Assembly: GCA_963920765.1 (NCBI GenBank)
Contig: OY987249.1
Coordinates: 7,068,817-7,132,816, forward strand
Length of the DNA: 64,000 nucleotides
Reading direction: 5' to 3'
Origin: Ulota crispa
Taxonomy: Eukaryota; Streptophyta; Bryopsida; Orthotrichales; Orthotrichaceae
The notes under the pieces: generated by a model
The model's input: the letters and a program-made list of their open reading frames with translations, nothing else
What the model was told of the DNA's origin: nothing
The model's database searches: none
Shown: in pieces, positions 11,430 to 24,143 of the stretch
Layout of the letters: each line of letters begins with the position of its first letter
How positions within the stretch are numbered: position 1 is the stretch's first letter
Made by a program: the position numbers and the translations under genes

Positions 11430-13605
11430 TGTTGCACTACTCTATATTAACTCAAGGCATTGTAAATGCAAATTACATGTTTGTATACTTTGATTACTAA
11501 TGGGACAATGGCATTTATGACTAAAGTATATTTGAGAGTACACATGTAAAGGAAGGTCATACATGGATGATTTTTACCACATTAGTTTGTTGGACATGCA
11601 GCATATTTTATAAGTCTATAATTCATGCCAAACTTAGTTTGGATAATTTTGATAATTGTTAATATCTTGGTTTGTTTAAAAACTAGTGATCTTATACTAA
11701 TGTTAGATTAAACTTGGTTATTCACTTCAATTCGATATTGCTTCGATATTGATTGGACTCAAGTACCTAATTGGTATTTTCACAATGACTTGTACTTTTT
11801 GGTAGACAAAAACTTCCAACAAGTGCTTTTGTTTGTCAAAACTCAATCCTAGCGTTTTTTGAAACTAGGTGAGATAGCATTCTCTTCTCAACTTTGTCAA
11901 ACAATGACGTGTTTGGCAACCTTGCAAGGACTTTTTTTTGTTTGCATAACTTCTTTGTTTGCACGATTTGAAGACAACATGTAGCTTTGATCAATTATAA
12001 AATGTTCAATTATCAATTATTAGTGGACCTTTGTACTTGTCATTGCAGCAGAGGGCCATCACAGGAGGGGGTCCTTGCAAAAATATTAACATGATCTTCC
12101 TCATAATCACCTTCTTCAAGATTCTTCTCCTTTCTGTTACAATGAACTCACTTGTACTACGCCTACCTACGCACTTTGCCTTCTTCTCTAGGCGTCCACC
12201 CCTTATTCCCGTGTGTACCCCATCCCTAAGGACAACCATAACCGCCACATAACCATAGAAATAAGAATAACCGCCACATAACCACCATTTAATCTTCTTG
12301 GAGCAACACCCAACTGCCCAACTAATAGAGATTTTATTCTATTATAGACACCCAACTACCCAACTAATGAAACCAAGCCTATTATTAGTATAGATGCAAT
12401 AAATTCTTGAGCCTCACGTGGATATCACCTAGTAGACATGACCACTCTCAAAACTTGTCTCAATGCTTGTTAATTTTCATTTGTAAATAAATCTTGTTAT
12501 GTTAGATTGAGTCATAGTGGAGCTCTAGAGTGTAGTTGCCACATAGTTGAAGGTACTTAGAAACACAGTTTACAAAATTTTGAAAAATTAGACAACTTGT
12601 GGTATTGTGGGAGACATTCATGTTGTGTCCCTACAAAGCAAGGTTGCTTGGACATGTGATGACCAAAGATTACTATGCTACTTTTACAAATTTGACTAGT
12701 TTATTGCCAATAGTAGTCTCCACCACTAATTGCATTTGTAAAGTTGTGCGTAAGTTAGGACTATGTGCTTACATTGTTGCAATCAAACATTTCCTAATTG
12801 GGAAGCACAAAGCCAAGAGATTAAAATTTGTCAAGAACTCTAGAAGCTAGACAATAGAAGATTGGTATAGGATGATTTTGACATATTAGTCAACATTTGA
12901 GTTGGATAAGAATTTATGCAAATTTTGTACTTGGCGTCAACTTGACAAAAAGTACAGTTTAGAGTCTTTTGCCTAACCTTTAAGAGTGATTGCACTTCTA
13001 TGATTCTTACCAACATCTAAATTATCTTTGGTCATAATGCCACTTGATTGCTGCTTTGTTGTTGACTTTGTCAACATTGTTTACCACCTAGTGCTAGTCA
13101 TATTCTAAAAAAATACCAAAATATAGTTGTCGTCACACTTCTTGTCATGCCTATGGAAGATGGGGCGACATTCCATTGCAGCATTTCCAAAGCTTTAGTG
13201 GATAGAACACTTGTTGAAGAAGTTGGAATGGCCAACCTAAAGCCCAAATCTCAACCTTATTAAAAATCTTTGAAAGCTATAAAAAGATAGGATTACTAGA
13301 AACACCCATAATTTTTTTAATGGATATTTTTGGACGTCCGCTTTTTGCCCTTGCAATCAATATTAAAACTAACATTTTAATCTTATGTTTGATGTCATTG
13401 TTAACACAAAAAAATGGATGTCTAAAAATTCCATCAAGAAAAACTTGAATTTCTTCTAGTAGATGCAAAAGATTGCCAGCCAAAAACTACAAATGAGTTA
13501 ACAAGTGATTTGCAAATTGTTTAAGAGGCAATACCTTTGTAAAGTTGCAATTGTTGATGGCTTCCATACCTAAACATATTTGTTGGTAGCTCTCATGCCT
13601 AAATA
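11430..13605. other. Gene-free DNA with repeat J copy
   Basis: Contains repeat J copy 2 (11623-11795). A tandem phrase ACCGCCACATAACCA occurs twice at about 12240-12290, and CACCCAACT(G/A)CCCAACTAAT twice at about 12306-12368. No gene or transposon end recognised otherwise. Confidence 0.5.
11623..11795 (+). repeat. Dispersed repeat J, copy 2
   Basis: Related to 4521-4722 in invertase intron 5, in the same orientation. The matching portion ends near ATGACTTGTAC (ATGACCTGTGC in copy 1). Function and class unknown. Confidence 0.7.
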
Positions 13606-14000
13606 AGGTAGCAGCATCCATAAGCATTGCGTCCCCATGCCCATCACCTGACAATGGCAGGGCTAATCAATAAAAAAACAAATGGTTGTGGGTGGTTGAG
13701 TGATGGTTATGGGTGATGAAGTGATGGTTGTGGGTGACTAGCATGAGATTTTGAGTACCCATCTCACTATTTAAGAACTAACAACCCTTGTGATTAGCAT
13801 CTCTTCCACATGGTTCCTACAATTTCAGTGATTTTGGACTTTAAAAAATCTTTGTGAACAAATGCTTGCAATTGGAACCTTGAAAGTGATGCCAATATTT
13901 TTGGTTTCCATTTCCTAACATACAGTATTTTTTTCAAAGTTAGTCAATTGTTTTTCCTACTCCAAAACCCTTATTTCCATGCTTATGGGTGCGCCTACCT
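13606..14000. mobile_element. MITE family B copy 1, TA-flanked
   Basis: Left end AGGTAGCAGCATCCATAAGC, right end complementary to AGGTAGGCGCACCCATAAGC, each flanked by TA (13604-13605, 14001-14002). Family B ends start AGGTAG and are always flanked by TA, as expected of Tc1/mariner-type MITEs. Internal TGATGGTTRTGGGTGA repeats lie near 13690-13740. Confidence 0.85.
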
Positions 14001-14066
14001 TACATCTAAGCAACGCTCAAAGCAAAATGTGACTTAACTTAATTGAGTGGTGAAAAATAGCAACTA

Positions 14067-14450
14067 AGGTAGGAGGCTCAAAACGCGACCCTGTCAATTA
14101 ATGAGTCCTCTAATGAGTCCTCTAGGTAACTCTAGAATGGATATGAGGTGATTTTTGAAGCTATATTTTATTGCAAGAGCCAATCACAAGTCTAGAATTC
14201 ACCTAATCTCTTTATACACTATAAGGGGACGATTTATGGGAGATCTAGAATTATAAATAGGTACCTACTACAAAATACTTTGAAAATTTGTCAACAATTC
14301 AATAATGCCTCAAAAAATATGAAAAAAATTGGGTTACATTTAGCATCCATTTCTCTTTGTCTAAAAATTACAAAAAGAAGCTTCCGGGCTGGGAAAGACC
14401 ATGAAAAAGCAGATCAGCCCTTAAAGGGTCACTTTTTGAGCCTCCTACCT
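14067..14450. mobile_element. MITE family B copy 2, abutting a family A copy
   Basis: Ends AGGTAGGAGGCTCAAAA and its complement TTTTGAGCCTCCTACCT, flanked by TA at 14065-14066 and 14451-14452. The right TA is the centre of the TTAA that bounds the family A element at 14450. Length 384 bp, non-coding. Confidence 0.85.
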
Positions 14451-14680
14451 TAACCCCTAAACATCAAAATAGCCCTTTGCGACCAAAACAATATGGCGTA
14501 TTTTCTTGTATTTGGAATGGATTCTTACTTCTACAACATTTGAGGTCAACAAAAAAGTTGGAATATAGATAAATGCAGTTCTAGTGAGCTATTTGAGATC
14601 CCAGGTTAAAATTTCTTGTTGGTAGCAAATGCCAAATATACAGCATTGTATATACAGCCCTTCTGATGTTTAGGGGTTAA
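14450..14680. mobile_element. TTAA element family A copy 1 (about 225-bp class)
   Basis: TTAA at 14450-14453 and 14677-14680 flank ends CCCCTAAACATCA and TGATGTTTAGGGG, a perfect 13-bp terminal inverted repeat. Sister copies are 33972-34213 and 53219-53452; they share internal TTTGCGACYA, TTCTTGTATTTGGA and GATCCCA...TTAAA blocks. No coding capacity. TTAA target duplication is the piggyBac hallmark, and class assignment rests on that alone. Confidence 0.85.
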
Positions 14681-15040
14681 ACACTTCTTAATTGATAAAA
14701 TTCTACAACGCTAGCACTTCCAAGTGGAGTGGAGAAGAGGGCACGCACTTTCTCTGACATTTAAAGAACACAAAGACTTGCCTTGAAGGCCTAATGCACC
14801 AAAGTCTGAGAAGTTCTCTGGAGAAATTGGTACATATCCGAATTATATTGGCAAGGGTGGGCTGATCTTTTGTTCTCTCAACATGTGCCTAAACCTCTTT
14901 TTTTATCTAATTTAAATCTTATATTTCTATTCTCTATTTAGCAAATTTATGGGTTTTTCTAAAATTCTCTTCGGCATATTTCCAATATATGATTTTTGTA
15001 GACGGAATTTTGTTTTAACCCTTTCAGAATGACTCACGTG
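14681..15040. other. Unannotated spacer before the retrotransposon
   Basis: No gene, repeat family or element end recognised in these 360 bases. Confidence 0.5.
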
Positions 15041-15275
15041 TGTTAATAAATGAACACATACATTCATCCACTGAGATACATCCATCTATAAGTAATGGAT
15101 ACTGTACATCCATAGAGTAACATTCTACGTTAGTCTGAGCTCCAATATACATACCAACTCTCCCTCAGTAACCTCCCTCTTGGTTTTATGATCTGTATAA
15201 GTTGTATGTGTGTGTATTCTAGACCCATTTTTGTTGTCTCTCTCATTGAGTTATTTGAGTATTTCTTCTTTAACA
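15041..15275 (+). repeat. 5' LTR of the copia element
   Basis: Begins TGTTAATAAATGAACACATA and ends TTCTTTAACA (TG...CA). It matches 24144-24379 along its whole length. Confidence 0.95.
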
Positions 15276-15277
15276 CA

Positions 15278-15289
15278 TGATATCAGAGC
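15278..15289 (+). other. Primer binding site, initiator tRNA-Met type
   Basis: TGATATCAGAGC, two bases after the LTR, differs at one position from the usual TGGTATCAGAGC complementary to the 3' end of initiator tRNA-Met. Confidence 0.85.
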
Positions 15290-15948
15290 AAGGTTCTATT
15301 CTTGTGCCCAAACTTCTTCTGTAGAACTATATACCTTAGTCTGATCTTATGACAGTTGAGTCCTGTAGGTTATTGCAGTTATGACAAACTAGTGTCACAT
15401 ACCAGATGAAGTGAAACTAGATAGCTATTCCACGTTCCGCTTGTGAAAATACATGATGACGAGAATTGCAAAGAAAGAGAACCTGTCGTTACTCTTTACA
15501 GATGCCAGTAGCTCAAAAGGTAAAAAATCTCTAGAAAGGGAAGAGCCAAAGAGTGAGAAAGCTAAACGCCTAATGTATATCCTAACCATGTTAATAAAGT
15601 ATATATTGTTAGCACAGTTTACTGAGTACAATAAACTACGTCAACTTTAGGAACACATCTGCAGTACTTTTGAGGTTGATAATGCGAGTAGAAAGTTCGA
15701 ATTGAAAAACATGTTAGCGCTAATCAAGTTCTTTGAATCAGTAGGTGTAGAAACCTATTTTTCTCACTTTATGCAAAATCTGGCACAACTTACAGCCATT
15801 AGAGTGAAGATAGAAGACAATGACTTAGTGCACATTGTCATGAAATCACTGCCAGACAGCTACGATTATTTTTTGCAGAACTTCACCTGCTCAAGAAAGT
15901 TCCCCACTTTATATCAACTACAGACGCGTTGTCATGATGCAGATCTTT

Positions 15949-18900
15949 TCATCATATAAATACTTGTTATTTATTTATGTTTGTATTGATTTCAATAAAT
16001 CAACAGTTGTGACAAAAGAAGTAGTCATGGTGAGGACCACGATTTGGTGACAGTGCAGCGGCTATAGATTCCAGTGCATTGCGCCGTCTTGTCACATGCA
16101 CAACTCAAGGGGGTAGATAGCACGTTGGCTGGGCCAATTTCTTGCCTCACTAGCTACTAAAACGTGGGCCGCCATAACCGCTGTCAGGTTGAGAGGAGCG
16201 CGCCTTGGGAACACGCAGGGTGTCTTGCTGCGATTCGTGCGTTACTGACTAAAATTTTCTTCAGTCTTGATCTTCACTCTTCAGATTTTCAATTTTCAAT
16301 TTTCTGTTGGCCTATCCTATGACTAGCTCTAGGGATATAAGGAACAATGTAGGAATAAAAGCCTACTAGATACATGACGGGTAGATCGGGACAACAGATA
16401 CAAGCTGCCATTCGTATGACGGGATCCTAAATTCAAATTCACGATCTGCTGGCCAAAACTCCAGATCGTAAGAACAGAGCAAGTCTCGACTATGTGGGTG
16501 ATCAATCCCATTTTGTCACCACAACAATAAATGAGGTTACGGTTGGTTTAACCCAAACTACCCGCAACAAGGTTTACAAAACAGAATGGAAATGAATTGA
16601 CAAACGAGCCTCCAAAACTGGCTAGAAATAACAAAGCCACATCCCACACATATATAAAAAATAAACCCAAAACATTCATCTTGAAATTTTTATATCTTCA
16701 GATCTTCAAGTCTTCATATGTTCAGGTCTTCATGTTTTAATAAAAACAATAAAGAAAATCACAAATAACAAGTCCTAGAAAAGTTACAACTTTCTATCTA
16801 GTGCCACAGATGGTTTAAAGATCCAAATACTAAGTATAATAGCAATTTGAAAAGTTCTTTTAACTTTCTAACATTCCTCTAAATTTCAACTCAATCTAAG
16901 CTACTATCCAAAAGTAATGCGGGTTCAAAGTTGAGGCTCTTCTTTCTCTTTGCAAACTAAACATAACCTCTATAATCCTCTATAATTTTTGTTCTACACA
17001 TCATCTATAGAAACGTAATATCAATTTAGAAAGATGATACTACTGGCTACAATCCGTAAAATTTTCAATTCAAAATAAAACTCTATTTATAAGTTCTAAT
17101 CAATCAAAGTGTGGGTCTCAATTTTTTAGAGAGCACCAAAAACCCCAACTTCTACATACTATAACTTTTTCAATAAGACTCCAAATGAAATGATTAAAAA
17201 CAATTCAAAAAGCTATGACAACAAACTATTGCTCCTAAAATTTTGAAAAGAAAATTTCATATTTTCCGAATGTTGTAACTCTTTAAAGTTTTGGCCTTCT
17301 CATAACAAAAGAGCAGTCACCTCCATCCTTCACACCTCTATAACTTTCTCTTCCAAGTTTCAAATCTCAAGTTTAAAGACTTTCAAAAAAAACAAAACTA
17401 AGATAAACGCTCTCTCTAAATCTTGTTGCAAAATGATATACGGATCATAAGTTATGGCTTGTCAAAGTCTCAGCATTTTTTCATAGTTTGGCTTTTTGAC
17501 TCCAAAATTCAAACACTCATAACTTTTGCATCACAACTCTAAATCAAACTTATAAACTCATTTTGAAAAAATAATTATACAAGAAACAACCTCCTCAAAT
17601 TTCAATTCAAAATCATGTATACACAAAAAAATTTCTTACATCAAAGTTTTGGAATTTATCCTTTTTTCCTCACCAACATTCATACATTAACTTCCAACAA
17701 CTAAGGGATCTTTCCTCCATAATTTCGACCCTATCTAAAGTAGAGAGGTGAGGCACATCAGCCCATGCTTTTCTCTATCCTAACCTCACCATAGATGCCA
17801 AACTCCTTTTTCTTTCATACTTTTCTCATTCACTTCTAAATCCTTAGTATATTTTTTATTCAAACTAAAGCAAAATATATGAGCCTTCTAAAACATCTAG
17901 ATAAATATATGAAAATGATTAAATTACAAAATAAACACCATCGTAAAGTGGCCACGTGCCCTTGCGGACATATAATAGCGTTGAACGCTTGTCTTCAGTC
18001 GCCAAGTCGTGGACTTGGTTGGCTGGAGAAGCGGTCATCTTTGGCTGCTCGCCGGTTTGAGTTTGAATCTCATCGGACTCGTCGAGCGGTGATGGCGGCT
18101 CACGACTTAACAGCTAGTGAGACAGGAAATTGACTTAGCCAACCCGCTACCTACCCCTCTGAGCTGTGCATGTGACAAGACGGCGTAGCGCACTAGAATC
18201 TATAGCCGCTGCGCTGTCACCAAACCGTGGTCCTGACCACGATCACCTTTTTTGCCACAACTGTTGATTTATTGAACTCAACACAAACATAAATAAATAA
18301 CGAGTATTTATAAGATGGAGATATTTTCATCAGGACACCGCTCGACGAGTCCGACAGGATTCGAACTTGAACCGGCAGGCGGCCAAAGACGACCGCTTTT
18401 CCAGCCGACCAAGTTTACGACTTGGCGACTGAAGACAAGCGTTCAACGCTATTATATGTCCGCAAGGGCACGTGACTATTTTACAGTGGTGTTTATTTTG
18501 TAATTTAAACACTTTTATATGTTTATCTAGATATTTTAGAAGGCTCATATATTTTGCCTTTGTTTGAATAAAAAATATACTAAGGATTTAGAAGTGAATG
18601 GGAAAGATGTGAAAGGAAAAGGGATTTGGCATCTATGGTGAAGTTTGGATAGAAAGGGGTATGGACTAATGTGCCTCACCTTCCTAGCCTAGATAGGGTC
18701 AAAATTATGAAGGAGAGATTCTTTAGTTGTTGGAAATTAGTGTTTGAGTGTTGGTGAGAAGAGGAGAGAAATCAAGAAACTTTGATGTGAGAGAACTTTT
18801 GGTGTATATATAATTTTGAAATGAAATTTAGAAAAGTTGTTTTTTGTGTAATTACCTTTTCAAAATAAATTCACAAGTATGATTTGGAATTGTGATACAA

Positions 18901-19835
18901 AAGTTATGAGTGTTTGAATTTTGGAGTCAAAAAGCCAAACTATGAAGAAATGCTGAGACTTTGACAAGCCATAACTTATGATCCGTATATCGTTTTGCAA
19001 CAAGATTTAGAGAGAGTGTTTATCTTAGTTTTAGTTCTCTAGAAGATCCTTAAAGTTGAGATTTAGAGCTTGGAAGAAAAAATTATAGAAGTGTGAAGGA
19101 TTGGAGGTGACTGCCCTTTTGTTATGAAAAAGCCAAAACTTTGAAGAGCTACAACTTTTGGACAGTATGAAATTTTCTTTTCAAAATTTTAGAAGTAATA
19201 GTTTGTTGTTATAGCTTTTTATATTGTTTTCAATCATTTCATTTGAAGTCTTATTGAAGAAGTTATAGTTTGTAGGAATTAGGGGTTTGGGTGCTCTTTA
19301 AAAAATTGAGACCCACATTTTGATTGACTAGAACTTTTGGACAGAGTTTTATTTTGAATTGAAAATTTTAGAAGTTATAGCCAGTGATATCATCTTTTCA
19401 AATTGATATCACATTTTTATGAGTGATGTGTAGAACAAAAGTTATAGAAGATTATAGAGGTTGTGTTTAGTTTGCAAGGAAGAAGAAAAGCCTCTACTTT
19501 AAACTCGCATTACTTTTGGATGGTAGCTTAGATTGAGTTGAAATTTAGATGAATGTTAGAAGATTAAATGAGCTTTTTAAATTGCTATTACACTTAGCAT
19601 TTGGATTTTTGAACCATCTGTGGCACTAAAAGAATGATTGCAACATTTTTAGAACTTGTTATTTGTGATTTTCTTTATTGTTTTTAGTAAAACATGAAGA
19701 CTTGAAGACATGAAGACTAAAGATTTGAAGAGTGAAGATCAAGATTAAAGACAATTTTAGTCAACAACGCACGATTGCAATAAGACACTCTGCGTGTTCC
19801 CAATGTGCGCTCCTCTCAACTTGACAGCGTCTTCT
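15949..19835. repeat. Large inverted-repeat insertion in copia gag
   Basis: Parts in order: X (15949-16182), Y-Z-W (about 16183-18083), X' (about 18078-18320, inverse of X), then W'-Z'-Y' (about 18338-19812, inverse of Y-Z-W). X/X' share CAGCGGCTATAGATTC and GCCGTCTTGTCACATGCAC. W/W' share CAAGCGTTCAACGCTATTAT on opposite strands. The left arm has about 390 extra bases (16300-16690). Gag bases GATGCAGATCTTTTCATCA (15932-15950) recur imperfectly at 18319-18337, suggesting a target-site duplication around X...X'. No coding frame. The element class is unknown. Confidence 0.8.
18005..18085 (+). repeat. tRNA-like Pol III box region (inverse copy 18335-18415)
   Basis: GAGTTTGAATCTC here and GTTCGAATCCTG in the inverse copy match a tRNA T-arm / B box. 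About 40 bases upstream, TTGGCTGGARAAGCGG resembles an A box. A clover-leaf with intact acceptor stem is not seen, so this is not a tRNA gene. It may be the tRNA-derived head of a SINE-like sequence carried in both arms. Confidence 0.4.
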
Positions 19836-22800
19836 TCTTGAAGAGAGCTGGAGACAAGTCACGGTAGGAAAGACAATAGCAGTCGACTTAGAAGCCCTGT
19901 ACTTTCAAGGGCGGGAGAAATCAGCACCGCTTTGCACAGTAACAACAGAGCTACGGAGGCCAGCACAATTACAGCGGCCAACACAGCTGTAGCTTTCCTA
20001 CTCCATCACAAGGTAATTCAAATCCTCTTGGTGGTAGCCAAAACAAGCCCACCAGATGTTTTTATTATAGCAATATGAGATACCATAAAGACATGTGCCT
20101 ATAGCGCCTTATAGATATTTGGAAACTAGAGACGGATAGGTGTTCTAAATTAGGCATACAACCCTTCTCAGCGAACATAGCTCAGGAGTTTCAGGAATCG
20201 TGGCCAGAGTCAGAGACAATCATTACGTCTGTTGAGATAGAATAGAAGAATTATGAGGAATATGATATATTTGAAGCTGCAATTTCCTCACTCAATATCA
20301 ATGAGTCAGATTCAAGGTGGTACTTAGATTCAGGCGCCATTCGACATGTGAATGGAGCCAAAGAGAATTTTTTAGATTTAGATCACTTCCAAGGCAGCAT
20401 CAAAACTGCCAGTGGACAGGCACATCCAATATCTAGGAAAGGAACTGTGCATTTCATTCTCTCCACTAGAAAAATTAAACATGTATCTAATTGCCTTTAT
20501 GTCCTTGGTCTGACCAAGAACCTTCTGTCCATAGGCTCACTCACTAACAAAGGATTCATCGCATGTTTCAATAATAAAAAGTGCATCTTATAGAGCCGCG
20601 AAGAGAAACAGATCATAGCTGAAGGCATACAAAATGTGAGGAACGGCCTATACCAATTCACAACTCAAAAGTTGGAAACTGTAAATCTTACGCAGCATGA
20701 CACCAATATTGCAAGATTGTGGCATTACAAGCTTGGCCACATTGGTCATAATCGACTGCATGATCTTACTTTGAAGGGCAATGCTAGAGACATACCCTAC
20801 ATTCCGATTTTTCATAAGATTTATCTTCAGTGTCAGGTAGGGAAGCAAACCCAACAAAGTTTCCCAAGGCACAGTGATTCCAAAGCAGAAGAGCCCCTCG
20901 CACTAGTTCACATAGATTTATATGGACCACTCCCGGTCAAATCCTTAGCTGAATCCGAATATTTTCTTATTATTGTTGATGGCTATAGCCGATTCATTTG
21001 GGTCAGATTTCTGAAGCAAAAGTCAAAAGCGTTTGATCAGTTTAAGAGCTTCAAATATATGATTGAACTCCAGATGCAAAAATCCATTAGATGCATCCAA
21101 AGTGACCGTGGAAGAGAATTTTTGTCTACCAAACTCATCCAACTCTGTACAAGTGCAGGCATCACTTAGCAATTAACCAATGCTGAAACGCCAAAACATA
21201 ATGGGGTGGTGGAAAGATCCAACCGAAAGATCCTTGAAATGGCAAAGAGCATGCTATCAGCAAATCAAGTGGCGCGTTTCCTGTGGTCGGAGGCAGTTAA
21301 TACAGCAGCGTTCTTGCTGAACCGCTCACCAACAACCTCCAACTCTCAGGTAACATTGTATCAATACTTCTTCAAGGTATTACCCAACTTATCATTCCTT
21401 AGGATATTTAGCTACAAAGCATACATTTGAATAGAAAAATCAAACAAAGACAAGTTAGAGCTGAAATCAAAAGTAGGAACCTTTGTTGGTTATGACAAAC
21501 AGACCAAAGGCTTTAGAGTCTGGTTACATGATGAAAGAGAAATCATCCTCACTAGGAATGTATAATTTAATGAGAGTAGTGCCTTGGACAGAACCAATGC
21601 TGCTTCACACTTGACACCTACTGTCATCTCTACAACTCCCAACGGCTAAGAGTCAGTAACTACAGCATCAAGTATAGATCCCCAAAACCAAATACAGCCA
21701 CCCTTAGATATCCCAAAAATCACAAACAACCTAGAGCTCCTGACAGATACGGATACACTATTACGTCCACCACCAGAACGCCGCATACTATCAAGTAGAA
21801 TTAGAAACCCACCAAGCAGGCTTAATGACTGCTATACATACTCAGCAGAATCCACTGACATTGACCAACTGTTCCCAGTCAACACAGAAACCATAGAACT
21901 TAAAGAGCCTATAACCTACAACTGTTTTTATGGTATACTTGACAAACCCACAAAGCCAATTAATTTCTCTTAGGTGGACTCTCATCTAGGGTGGAGAGCA
22001 GCTATGTTGTCAAAAAAATAATTCCTAGAGAAGAATTGTACCTGGGATATATGCAACTTGCCATCTGGGAATAAACCAGAAACGGCACGTTGGCTGTTCA
22101 AGACAAAAATAGATGCTGAAGGAAAACCTGCAAAACTCAAAGCCCGCCTTGCTGCAAGAGGATTTCAACAGATGAAGGGTATTAACTATGATGAGGTATT
22201 TGCCCCCATGGCAAAATGGAAAGCAATTAGGACAGTTATTGCACTTGCAGCCACAAACAACTAGAAACTCATGTACTTAAATGTTGTTACAGCCTTTCTA
22301 AATGGAGAACTCAAGGAGGATGTTTATATGGAAGTCCCAGAGGGATTTCGCAACCCTGCAACCCACAACAAAGTCTGCAAATTGCAAAAGTCCCTCTATG
22401 GACTCAAACAGTCACCAAAGACATGGTTCAAAAACATCAAAAGTTTCTTCAGTGGATAGGGACTGACTCACACAGAAGCAAAGTATAGCCTCTTCTACAT
22501 CAACAGAAACAAAGGAATAATAATCCTTATTTTGTATGTTGACAATTTACTTGTCACTTGATCCAATGGAGCAAGGATTGAGACACTAAGACAAAACCTC
22601 ATGAAAAGATTTGAAATGACTGACCTTGGATATGTGAGGTATTACCTGGATGTCGAATTCACCAAATTTGATGTAGGGATTTTTTTATCACAAAAGAACT
22701 ATGCGTCTCAAATTCTAGAGGAGTTTGACATGGAGAGTTGCACCCCATCTGCTGTACCGATGGTGGAACGACTCAATCTGGGACCAAAAGAAACTTCACC

Positions 22801-23500
22801 TAAAATTGACTCCAAACGCTTTCATAGGTTAGTTGGAATGTTTATCTACTTAGTGAATTCCAAGCCTGAAATTTTGTATGCTACTAGAGTTCTCAGCAGG
22901 TTCATGCACAACCCTCGTGTCCCACACCTGGAGGTTGCCAACCAAGTTCTTTGTTATATCAAAAGAGCCTTAGACTACGGAATCCTACACAAGAAAGAGC
23001 TTGCTGAAACAATCACAAGGTTTACAGACGCAAATTGGGCCAACTCCAAACTTGATAGAAAGTCCATCACAAGATGGGTGTTCACACTAGCGGGAGGACC
23101 CATCACCTGGTGTTCAAAAAAGCAACAAACAGTTGCATTGTCTTCAATAGATGCCGAGGCTAAGGCCCTGATTGACGACATACGTGAAGCCATCTGGCTA
23201 CGCACACTGCTGTCAAAGATTCAAAACACAACACCTCAGCCAATTACCATTTTCTGTGACAACCAAAGCACCCTCAAGGCTGCAAAAAATTGGATGTACC
23301 ATAAACAGCTTAAACACATTGAACTATGGCTATATTTCATTAGGGAAAATGTTACAGCAGGGATGGTCTAGACTCTCTACATCCAAACCCGTGACCAATT
23401 GGTGAATATTCTCACAAAACCACTGGGGATACAGAGTTGTATCAAACTACGGGAAGAAACGGGGGTACATCCCATTGAGGCATTCACCAATACCTAAATC

Positions 23501-24143
23501 CTAGGGATAGCGCTCAGCCTCGTCCAAAGATTGCAAACTCTTAAACTGGGCACCACTATAACCCTTAACCTGACTCTCACATTCATCCCATGAAGCATAT
23601 AACCCAGGCCTATACTCCTATCTCACAACGTAGTACTTTCAATAGCTTGACTCCTCAGAAAAACCACCGCCACCTACGTCAATACACGTCGGCACTCCAA
23701 TTCCTAAGTAGCAGAATTTTGAAGCCCCAACAGCCTTCCAAGGAGCCAATGCCATTTCCCATGACACGCTAGCGCCATCACAAATTACTGACTCCAACGC
23801 TGATTGCTCAAACCAAAGTGCAAGCCACCATCAAAGCAGACACCAGTCAATACCACAATTGAGGATGAGGAGAAGAATTGCTAAAATTAGCGCCAATATG
23901 AACAAATCCCCCTGCATACAACAAGTGGCGTACTATCAACAAATAGCAACAACACACGACAGAAAAAGCACACCAGACAAAGAAAGATCTGTGAAGAGTG
24001 GAGGAAGAAGACTCACGATTGTCATCTCTGCCAACATGACTTGCTCTCAAACGAGCAAACGCAAAGGCAACTAGTTGTTCAAACCTCGGGACATGCAAAT
24101 GCTCACATACACCTAGCCATGGGCTTACCTCAATGACCGGGGG
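23501..24143 (+). other. Non-coding tail of the copia internal region
   Basis: Lies between the end of the RNase H region and the 3' LTR. No conserved domain. The short purine run GACCGGGGG before the LTR (about 24136) may be a weakened polypurine tract. An open frame on the other strand (23847-24188) runs into the LTR and is not a gene. Confidence 0.5.

Larger units (their letters stand above)
15383..23500 (+). pseudogene. copia gag-pol remnant
   Basis: Gag: 15453-15959 in one frame broken by TAG at 15648, with typical LPDSYDYF and KFELKNMLALIKFF. After the inverted-repeat insertion, a degenerate zinc knuckle (CFYYSNMRYHKDMC, about 20056) is followed by protease WYLDSGA (Asp near 20327). 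Integrase 20636-21430: HYKLGHIGH, HIDLYGPLP (first Asp), QSDRGREF (second Asp), KHNGVVERSNR (Glu). Reverse transcriptase about 21975-22700: KARLAARGFQQ, TAFLNGEL, PEGF, KSLYGLKQSP and YVDN at 22535-22546, where the catalytic YVDD is expected. RNase H about 22990-23480: TDANWA, DAEAKALIDDIREAIWL, FCDNQS, LTKPL. Stops interrupt the frame at about 21169, 21428, 21564, 21973, 22262, 22457, 22559 and 23371, so no functional polyprotein can be made. Confidence 0.95.

Noticed and set aside
18325..18365. CGACGAGTCC...CGAA as a hammerhead ribozyme (retrozyme)
   Set aside because: The conserved CUGANGA and GAAA core positions are not met and stems cannot be completed. A tRNA-like reading of the same bases fits better.
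18330..18420. A genuine tRNA gene
   Set aside because: Only T-arm and approximate A-box similarity; acceptor and anticodon stems do not pair.
21169..22262. In-frame TAG codons in the copia polyprotein as a sign of codon reassignment
   Set aside because: TGA and TAA also interrupt the frame, the reverse-transcriptase YVDD is mutated, and the two long host genes use ordinary stops only at their ends. Plain decay explains it.
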